Positions 56,092-64,000 of a stretch of DNA of 64,000 nucleotides are shown here, piece by piece; position 1 is the first letter of the stretch, and every line of letters starts with the position of its first letter. This DNA comes from Tolypocladium sp. Sup5 PDA-1. Taxonomy: Eukaryota; Ascomycota; Sordariomycetes; Hypocreales; Ophiocordycipitaceae. The DNA is taken from positions 186,001 to 250,000 of the forward strand of contig JPHH03000012.1 in assembly GCA_000750105.3 (NCBI GenBank), given 5' to 3'. The notes beneath the pieces were generated by a model. It searched no databases. It saw nothing but the letters and a program-made list of their open reading frames with translations, and was not told the DNA's origin. Position numbers and translations under genes: made by a program.

Positions 56092-58029
56092 TCATCGTCG
56101 ATACATGTCGCGCTCTGCTCGCTCTCGGTCTCGTCTTTCGTGGACGGGGGATCGGCTGCGGCTTCTTGTGCGGCGCTCCCGCTCGTTCCATCGATCGTTG
56201 CTATTGCGGCGACGCCGCTCTTCACGAGGACGGTCTTCCCGAGGACGGTCTTCCCGAGGACGATCATCTCTGCGCCGTCCAGCGTCATCCCGCCCGTAGC
56301 TGGGAATATACGTGTCGATGTCAGCCCCTCGGGGCGGGACACGGTTCCGAGGCGCTGTGCGGTCCCGATGCTCAAGGTCGTCTCTGTTTACCGGGCGATC
56401 CTGCGGTGGCCGTGAAGTCGGACCGCGGTCTCGCTGCCATGCTGGCCTGCGATCATCCGGGCCACGGTACCGGCCTCCGTTGACGCCGTTCCGGGTGCTA
56501 TACCCATCACTGCTGTTGAACCCAGCCGTGGCACCGTTCGCATCGGGCCCAAGGCCGACAGTTCCTCCCTTTGGCGCGGGGGGGAGAGCAGCCTTGCGGT
56601 CGTGGAACTTTCTGCGATCAAGCTCATGGCTCTCCTCGTACGTGGGGATCTCGTGGGGCTCCATGGGCAGGGGAGCCATCATGAAGTAGGGGTGCTCCAT
56701 GGCATCAACTGCGTTGATTCGCGTTCGCCAATCCAGTTTCATCAAGTCCTTGAGCAGCGCGATCGCTCCCGAGCCGAATCTGCAAAGTTCGTGTCAGCAA
56801 GCCCAACCTATCGAGGGCGTGTGTGAGGTCAAACATACTCTCTGAACCGGCTCTGGAGATTTCCTGGTCGGGCCCGAGGCGACAAATGCTCGCCACCAGG
56901 AAGTCGCTTCCATCCGGGCATCGAGTCGTCAGTGGGAGAGCCCATCAAGTCCCATATAAGGTCAAGCTGATGGGCGTCGCTCTCGCCGGCAAGGATAGGC
57001 TTGCCAACAAGCATCTCGCCAAAAACGCAGCTGCAGTTGCGTCGTTAGCACGTCAGGCCCACTGCAAATTTGGGGACTGAGACTTGACTTACCCAACGCC
57101 CCATACATCGATGGCCGGGGTATACTGTCTGAGCTGGAGCAGAAGCTCGGGCGGACGGTACCAGCGAGTGACGACGAGGCCGGTATAGTCGCGTCGCCCG
57201 TCGCCCATGGGCCGCCCGGCCTGCGGCATGGGACCGTCGTAGTGTCTGGCCAGGCCAAAATCGGCAATCTGCAAGATACCCTGGTTGTTGATGAGAAGGT
57301 TGGCAGCCTTCATGTCTCGGTGCAGGATGTGGTTGTCGTGGAGATAGCAGAGGCCCTTGAGCAGCTGCTTCATGTAGCACTTGATCTGGGGCTCCTTGAA
57401 GTGCACCGAAGGGTTGTCGAGAAGACCAGACAGGTCATGGTCCATGTAGGGCGTCACCATGTACATGATGGGCTTCTTGCGCTTGTCGGCTATGCGAGAA
57501 CGGCCGAGTAAGCCACGCGGGTCCTTGACGTGGGACGTCTCGAGTTCGGAATACTTACTCGGTCTCGTCGGGTGCTCGACGGCCATGTCTTCCAGGCGCA
57601 GGATGTTTGGATGCGACAGGAGCTTGAGCAGCTTGATCTCTCGAAGGGCCGTGATGGGGAACTGGACCAAATGTCAGCATACAAGTTGCCACGGTCGGTC
57701 GTCCGGGAGCAGGCAGCTGAAGGACTCACCCCATCCTTTTCGTGATGCATAATGATCTTCTTCAACGCGACGATTGCGCCCGATTTTTTGGAACGGGCTC
57801 GATGCACCTCACTGTCCGAGGCACGTTAGCCCCTGCTCGCAACCAGCATAGCAGACTGTAACCAGGAAGACGGGGGGACGCACCCAAATGTCCCTTCGCC
57901 CAGCTTGCCCTGCAGTTCGTAATCGGTGATGCGCGAGCAGCCCCGGAAGCTCGACTTGGGCCGCAGGTGGTTCAGAGCAAAGGTGCGCGGCGAGGTGCCC
58001 TCGGGCGTCCTCTCCAGGACCCGGTCCAT
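56092..58029 (-). CDS. BUR1: BUR1/CDK9-type cyclin-dependent kinase
   Basis: Six exons: 58029-57884, 57811-57730, 57661-57559, 57489-57093, 57030-56839 and 56779-56092; 535 residues. The kinase domain has the glycine loop GKLGEGTFGEVHRAR, VALKKI, the PITALRE helix (FPITALREIKLLKLL) typical of CDK9/BUR1, the catalytic loop LHRDMKAANLL, DFGLAR, and the T-loop DYTGLVVTRWYRPPELLL with the activating Thr in VVTRW. After the kinase domain an Arg/Asp/Pro-rich tail contains DRPRE repeats and an RS-like stretch (RRTRSRSRSPVHERRDRER). In yeast, BUR1 with cyclin BUR2 phosphorylates the SPT5 C-terminal repeats and the Pol II CTD and supports elongation. The tail repeats are encoded by a 15-bp tandem repeat. 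Confidence 0.95.
56226..56266 (-). repeat. 15-bp tandem repeat in the BUR1 tail
   Basis: The unit GAGGACGGTCTTCCC (plus strand) occurs at 56226-56240 and 56241-56255, with a partial, changed copy from 56256. It is in phase with the code and yields repeated DRPRE pentapeptides in the BUR1 C-terminal tail. Copy number may vary between strains. Confidence 0.85.
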
Positions 58030-59418
58030 GGCGGCGGCTCGCTAAGACGACGACGACGAGGACGGGGGCGTGCAGGTCGACGAGGGTGCGCAGGGCGGCG
58101 TCGCGTTGGGCAGAGGGGCGGTGGTTTGGCCCGGCATTGCCCTCGCAGCGCTGGTCGCTGGGCCTCGCGATGGAGGCGCGTCTGGGGGGAGCGAAAAAGT
58201 GTCTGCAGGAGGGTCGAAATGGCGGACTGCGAGGCACAAGTCTGGTAGCTTCTCCCGATGGCGTCGTCGGGCCGCTGGGAGACGCGATGCTGGTGACGGG
58301 GAGGAAGTTGTCGTGACGAGTTGAAGGTTGAAGGATGTTGAATATGGGCAAATGACCTAAGAAGAGTCAAGGACGGTGGAGTGACCTGACGGTGGAGTCG
58401 AGTGGCAGAAAAGGTGGCCCATTGAATACATTGACGGTACCTATTTTCCTTCGCATCTTCAGGGGAGTCATCAGGTGACTTCCTGGTATTTCCGGCGCTG
58501 GTCCGTGCACCGGCAGGGTGGCAGTTGGGTGGTGGGCAATTTTTTGCCGTGCCATGGGTGGATGCAGCACGCCACGGATGCATGCCATCATGGCCATGCC
58601 AGGGACCTACCTACCTGGCAATCTCGAGATCGAGCCATAACTATTAATCGACAGGCAAGAATGGCGACTTTGGGCGGCGCACAGTGACGTAGGGTGCTAC
58701 GCTGGGCGTTCGTCCTTGATTCCTCATCCTCTTCATCTAGAGTCACGGGATAACCCTCTGCTGTATGGAGTAAGTTAGTTGTTGACTCCTCCGCGGCTGC
58801 AATGGACAAGACAACTGTTTGGCTGGAGATTCTCACTTCTCGCAACTTGACGGTCTGCTTCTAAGCGTCTATCTCTTTTGTTTAAAGTCGCAAGTTGCAA
58901 AGACGCGGGCTCGAGTTTCGTCTCTGATAATTGCCAACCTCCTATTGGCAAGCCCCTCCGTCATGATGCGTAGGCAAAGAAAACGCTTCTAATAACATCC
59001 ACGGCCCTGCAGCCTCTGAGTTCTCACAATGCAGCCCAGCCTCCAGTGCATAAACTTCATGCACAATTCTAAGCAGCACCCTTTCAAAGTTACATCACGA
59101 ATACGTACAGACAAGTCTTTAAACCTCTGCCTCTCCAAAGCTCCACCCGTCCGTCGTCTCGAGCTTATCGTCCCCAAGCGCTAGAAACCTGGGGGTAATA
59201 ATTACCCCTTCGAAACGCTACCATTGGCTCCTCTGACTAAAAACGCCGGAATTTTTCGCACCAAGTGCCATCGTCGCCCCTCCCCGGTGTGTGTAAGCCG
59301 TGAAGCTGCGCCGCCATGAACGTCCATCACACTCGCTTTCTCCTGTTTTCATATGACACGTAGCTGGTACCATCTGCTCGAGTAATATCGTGTTTTACTT
59401 CGTGTTTCTGCCGGCAGC
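58030..59418. promoter_or_regulatory. Divergent intergenic region of BUR1 and the asparaginase gene
   Basis: About 1.4 kb with no supported gene. The BUR1-proximal part is GC-rich and gives spurious antisense ORFs. No clear TATA box was found upstream of 59419. Confidence 0.45.
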
Positions 59419-61102
59419 ATGGTCGTCTACGTCAACGAAAACGAGCCCCTCGTCGACGCCGGGCTGCCCGAGTCGCGCGTCCTCATCATCGGCACCGGGG
59501 GCACGATATGCATGCAAGAGGGCCCAGACGGCCTCGCGCCGAGCGAGGGCTTCCTGGAGAGCGCCATGGCGCCGCGGCCGACGTTTAACGACATGTCTGG
59601 TCTTGATGGTATGTCCCATGAGTGAGCGAGTGAAGCGTCTCACTCATGCATGAGATCTCATCCGCGATATACGCCCGGCCTCATCGAGGTGTTCCACCTT
59701 GATACTGACATCGCCAGTCAAACTCCATGCCTACCGCAACGGCGAACTCCTCGCCATCGACTCCCTCCGCACCCCTCCGACTGCCCACCAGCGGCACATC
59801 CGCTACGGCATCCTCGAGTTCGACCCCCTCCTCGACAGCTCCTCCATCTCGGCCGCCGACTGGGCCGCCATGGCCATCGCCGTCAAGCAAAACTACCACC
59901 TCTTCGACGGCTTCGTCATCCTCCACGGCACCGACTCGCTCGCCTACACCGCCTCCGCCCTGTCCTTCATGTTCTCCAACCTCGGCAAGCCCGTCATCCT
60001 CACCGGCTCCCAGGCGCCCATCTTCGCCCTGCAGTCCGACGCCGTCGACAACCTGCTCGGCTCGCTCATCATCGCCGGCACCTTTGTCGTCCCCGAGGTC
60101 GGCCTCTTCTTCCACCACAAGCTGTACCGCGGCAACCGCACCACCAAGGTCTCCGCCGCGTCCTTTGAGGCCTTCGCGAGCCCCAACTGCGAGCCCCTGG
60201 CCAAGGTCAACGGGCTCGGCATCAACGTCAACTGGCCGCTCGTGCTGCGGCCCACCAGCATCGCCGAGTTCTCCGTCAACAGGCACCTCGACACCACGCA
60301 CGTGGCCTGCCTGCGCATCTTCCCCGGCATCAAGCCCGAGATGGTCGACGCCGTCCTGCACCTCCCCGACCTGCGCGGCCTCATCCTCGAGACGTTCGGC
60401 ATGGGCAACGTCCCCGGTGGCGTCGACGGCCGCCTCACCCACGTCATCCGCGCCGCCGTCGAGCGCGGTGTCATCGTCGTCAATGTCAGCCAGTGCGTCA
60501 GCGGCTTCGTCTCTCCCGTCTACGCCCCCGGCACGCAGCTCGGCCGCGTCGGTGTCATCTTCGGCCTGGACCTCACCGCCGAGGCCGCCCTCGCCAAGCT
60601 GTCCTACCTGCTCGCGCTGCCGGGCCTCTCCAACCAGGACATCGCCGACCGCTTCTCGCGCTCCCTGCGCGGCGAGATGACAGAGATCGCGCACCCGACC
60701 TTCTCGCACCCGTCCGCGCCCCTGGACCCTGCCGCCTCGCGCCTCACGCCCCAGGAGTCCGCCTTCACCGCGCTGGGCTACGCCATCCAGAACGAGGAGG
60801 TCGGCGTCGTCCGGCAGCTGCTCGAGGGCGAGGGCGGCCAGCTGCTCAAGACGGCCGACTACGCCGGCAACACGGCCGTCCACCTGGCCGCCGTGTCCGG
60901 CAGCACCGAAATCATGCTCGAGCTGCTCAAGCGCGGCGCCAGTGTCCACGAGCGCAACAGGGCCGACAACTCGCCGCTGTTCCTCGCCACGCTGTCGGGC
61001 AAGGAGGCCTGCGCCCAGCTGCTGAGGTCGGCCGGTGCGCACCTGTCCGTCGAGGAGATTGAGCGCGGGCCACTGGCCAAGTACCGACGCGAACTTGAAT
61101 GA
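59419..61102 (+). CDS. Type I L-asparaginase with C-terminal ankyrin repeats
   Basis: Exons are 59419-59608 and 59718-61102, giving 524 residues. The intron has a GTATGT donor and CGCCAG acceptor. The asparaginase N-domain shows the first catalytic motif VLIIGTGGTICM (Thr29) and the second motif FVILHGTDSLAYTASALSFM. Further conserved blocks are GKPVILTGSQAPIF and LETFGMGNVPG. From about residue 415 ankyrin repeats follow (TALGYAIQNEEVGVVRQLLE, GNTAVHLAAVSGSTEIMLEL, NSPLFLATLSGKEACAQLL). This is the layout of the lysophospholipase/asparaginase enzymes of animals and many fungi. There is no signal peptide, so it is cytosolic. It should hydrolyse asparagine to aspartate and ammonia; a lysophospholipase activity known from mammalian relatives is possible. 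Confidence 0.94.
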
Positions 61103-61972
61103 ATGGCATGAGTGAGTACAGTATACATGAAAGAGAAACGTTAAAAATATTTTAAGCACCCCGATTTGGCTACAGGATTTTGAAAGTTACGAAAGCGAAC
61201 TGCTGCGCCCTAAACAAGTAAAGGGGGCTACCGGCGTTGTTGATTCACGGGTACGCTGCCCAGGACATTGGAATACTATATCCTATAAATATCCTGTACC
61301 TTTGTTCGAGGGGGTTGGCGTACGACGCTTGGGTGATGGGAGGGAGGAATTAAAGTCGCCCAAGGAATCCATGGGGCATACGAACATGATAGCACGAGTA
61401 TCTCAGTATAGATGGCACACGGCGACCTCGCGAATAGTGTGTCAAGCGCAGAGTCATAATGAAAACAACCCTTGAACTGGCAGAATAATTGTTTTCCCCA
61501 AGTTTCGTCAATGCTCGGTCAGTTGAGCAAGCATGTTGTCAACGCAGTCGAGCAACCAACCCAACCACGTACCCTACATCACATCGACACGTATTGAGCT
61601 TCTTATCGAAAGCTCCATATTTGCTGCTGTTCTGTCATATCATCATGTGACAAGGCTTGGCTATCGACTGCCCCTATAATGATGGAACAAGAAGATCGCA
61701 GCCAAGCTGCCTGAAGAAGGAATGTAGTTCTAGTCAAACAGCTCACCCTCGACTTTTCAACCAAACCGCCCTCGCAGTGGAAGCCCTTACTGTATCCACG
61801 ACAGATGGTCATAGCCAACCATAATCTATCCGCATCCATGAGACCACACGGCACGGCGTGAAACAACATGTGTTGTGCCAAACTTCAGCCCCCAGACGCC
61901 GTCTTCATTCAAGGGAGTCCGCCATCTCGCTATGATACTCTGGCTTATCAACACACTGCATCGTCGGACCAG
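61103..61972. other. Convergent 3' intergenic region
   Basis: About 870 bp between the asparaginase and UBP15-like 3' ends. It is AT-richer than the genes. No gene is supported. Confidence 0.5.
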
Positions 61973-64000
61973 CTAACGAAGGAACAGATCCCCAACGCCG
62001 TTCCGCAGCGACCTCGTTCTATCCACGTGATCCAGGCCCAAAAAGTCGTCCTCGGATGATGCAACATTCCAAAGTTCGTCGTCTGTTCCCGCGCACGTTA
62101 GCCTTCATTCATTCCATCGACACGGGGTGGTAGAGGCAACCCACCATCGCTGAGATATTGCGGCTTCGAGTAGTTTGCCCGGCGGCAGATGGCAAACTTG
62201 ATCTTCTCGAAGCTCTTGCCCTTGAGACCGGTGCGCTTTTCGAGGCGCTTCTTCGTGTCGGCAAACTTCTCACCCTGCACAAATGTTAGTATGCGCCAGG
62301 AAATCGCTCATAAACAGCTTGTTACTTGCATCCTTGAGCAGAAACTTGAAGGGGATACCGTGGACCCGGTTGACCTCGTTCTGGAAATGGAAGACCTGGA
62401 TGAAGTTGTTGTCGTCGGCTCCCACCTCCTCCTCGGGCACGCGCTCGGCGAATATTTGCGTGTACTCGTTCAGGTTCATGACAGGGTGTTCCCGCGCAGG
62501 TTCACGGTAGAATCTGTTGGAGCTTGTCTCGTAAACCCGAATACGCCCAGCTTCGGCTTCCTCTGGAAGCTGAGACTTCTTGATAAGGGCCTGGATCAGA
62601 TCCTCAATCGTTCCTGTTTTGGGGACAAGCAAATCGAATTGATCCTGTTTCAAAAGTCAGTCTAACCACCCCCCGTGAGAGACGGGTGACACCAACCTCC
62701 TTCGTGATACCCTCACTGAGCCAAGTGACCTTGATGCTCTTCTTGGTATCCAGCTCAGCTAGACTCATCTCCAACACCTCGAAATAGAAGGCGTCGTTTC
62801 TCTGACTTGAGTTGAGCGAGTTTGATCCCATCGGATTTAGGATCTGCCGCAGGCTTGGGTTGGTTCCCCGCCTGACCGGAGCCTTGGGATTGTTGGTCGT
62901 CGCATTGACAGTCCATAGGCGAATATGTGTGGGAGGAACGGAAAGATATGTGCCGATGCGCTCAGACACCGTGTCGTAGTTGATCTTTGCGTTGAGAACA
63001 AGATCGAAAGGTGGGTATTGGTTCTGGTCGCATCTGGTGGGATGGGGATGGAACCTAACTGTCCGCTTGTGTTCCAAGAAGTCGTAATACTCTCGCGCGT
63101 CCTCGAAATGCTCTGCTGTCTGGATTCTGGGGACGGTCAGCGAGATATAAGCTAGAGGGAAGAATTGTGACATACGGCTCTTGTAGTGTCTTTTCTGCAA
63201 GTCTTGCCTGCTCCGCCTTTTCGGACGTCCTCTGGAAGCAAATAATGTCTCCGTCCTGAAGCTCAGCCACCTTCAAAGACTGCTTAGGCTTCAAAGGTTC
63301 GATCATGGTCGGTTTGATTTCCTGTCAAGCATCAGCGCCAATTCAAAACGACACCGGGGTTTGCGGTGTCATACCTCCCATAGCAGCAGTTTCTCATCAG
63401 CCGATAGCTTTTCACCCCAGCCCATCTTCTGGAGAATCAGAGGGACCAGCTCCTCCACCTTTTTCTCCTTGCCAATGTAAACATGGCCGACGCCGTTCAA
63501 CGTTTGTTCTTCGAGGTCAAAGTGCTTCAGCAGCAAGAGAATTGTGTCGTTCTTAACCACAACGCCATTCGACTGACTCTGATATGACGGCCAGATGGCT
63601 TCGCCCTCGGCACTGAGCTCGTCCGCAACTTCGGCCCAGACGCGCAGGCTTGTATCCCGATGCGCCGCTGAACGGGTGTAGACCTCCTCGACTGTCGGCC
63701 GCAGATCCATAATCGGCTGGTCGGGTCGAATTGTCTTGTTTTGCCGGTTCACCATGAGCCAGAGCCGGACCTTGCGTGGATCCTGGCCCATGTCCGCTGC
63801 GACCTGGTTGACAAACTCTTCCATGGTCATTGCCCGACGAATCCTGTAGGATCTCGGGGCTGCAGCGTCGGCTTCAGGGTTGCCGTCGAACGTGCAGAGA
63901 TCGGTGCCTCCGTATTGCCGGAACGTGTCGTCGGTAATCAACTTGGCCATCATGTAGAGGTGAGCTTCCTTCTGTTCACGTCGGCGGGCCTCTCTAAGCG
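61973..64000 (-). CDS. UBP15/USP7-type ubiquitin carboxyl-terminal hydrolase, C-terminal part
   Basis: Exons in the window are 64000-63375 (open at the edge), 63321-63176, 63126-62697, 62644-62330, 62274-62145 and 62082-61973; about 585 residues. The visible part is the ubiquitin-like (HUBL) region of USP7/UBP15: RLWLMVNRQNKTIRP, GHVYIGKEKKVEELVPLIL, ELQDGDIICFQ, FDLVLNAKINYDTVSERIGT, YETSSNRFYRE and the closing GEKFADTKKRLEKRTGLKGK. The last exon encodes EDDFLGLDHVDRTRS. The catalytic Cys/His domain and TRAF-like MATH domain lie outside the window. The intron before exon 62274-62145 starts with GC (GCAAGT). The enzyme removes ubiquitin from diverse targets; the C-terminal ubiquitin-like domains activate the catalytic domain in USP7. 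Confidence 0.94.

Noticed and set aside
59681..61159. 492-residue minus-strand ORF opposite the asparaginase gene
   Set aside because: It is a composition shadow of the GC3-biased asparaginase exon; the product is Gly/Glu/Arg/Ala-rich without domains.
1..64000. CRISPR arrays, insertion sequences, prophage or a biosynthetic cluster
   Set aside because: No regularly spaced repeats, no transposase or integrase domains and no PKS, NRPS or terpene synthase motifs were seen; the DNA is fungal nuclear.

Overview
The window is nuclear DNA from a filamentous ascomycete (Pezizomycotina, most likely a sordariomycete of Hypocreales type). The evidence is short spliceosomal introns of about 50-70 nt with GTAAGT-like donors and CTAAC-like branch sites, GC-rich third codon positions, compact divergent and convergent gene pairs, and a set of fungal housekeeping proteins that are recognisable from sequence. 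I saw no bacterial-type operon, no CRISPR array and no intact transposon.

Layout. 1-9 kb: a truncated short-chain dehydrogenase, an intron-bearing tRNA-Ser(CGA), an AIF/FSP1-like FAD oxidoreductase, a small bHLH protein, an arrestin-like protein, and a secreted DUF3494 ice-binding protein with an extra C-terminal exon. 9-16.5 kb: a gene-poor stretch holding only a doubtful small two-exon ORF. 16.5-34.3 kb: a dense housekeeping block with a 70-residue protein, YJU2, KIN17, SPT4, a POP8-like RNase P/MRP subunit, protein phosphatase 5, ESS2, COQ8, RRP36, a NIF/FCP1-like HAD protein, eEF1B-gamma and mitochondrial uS9. 34.3-46.3 kb: two gene deserts of about 5 kb flanking one unrecognised low-complexity, regulator-like protein. 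46.3-64 kb: calcineurin B, EPL1, KAE1, the SNF1 beta subunit, a small membrane protein with a 15-nt exon, BUR1, an asparaginase with ankyrin repeats, and a UBP15/USP7-type deubiquitinase that runs off the right edge.

The genes do not form one pathway, but several are functionally related. SPT4 and BUR1 both act in Pol II elongation, since BUR1 phosphorylates the SPT4 partner SPT5. YJU2 and ESS2 are spliceosome factors. eEF1B-gamma, KAE1, RRP36, the POP8-like subunit and uS9m serve translation and RNA maturation. Calcineurin B, PP5 and SNF1-beta are signalling subunits.

The points most worth a second look are the ice-binding protein and its cysteine-bearing tail, the regulator-like gene inside the deserts, the HAD protein whose catalytic DxDxT reads DLNGT, two GC-AG introns, and several very small exons that automated gene finders are likely to miss. 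I found nothing that clearly qualifies as a new multi-gene system.
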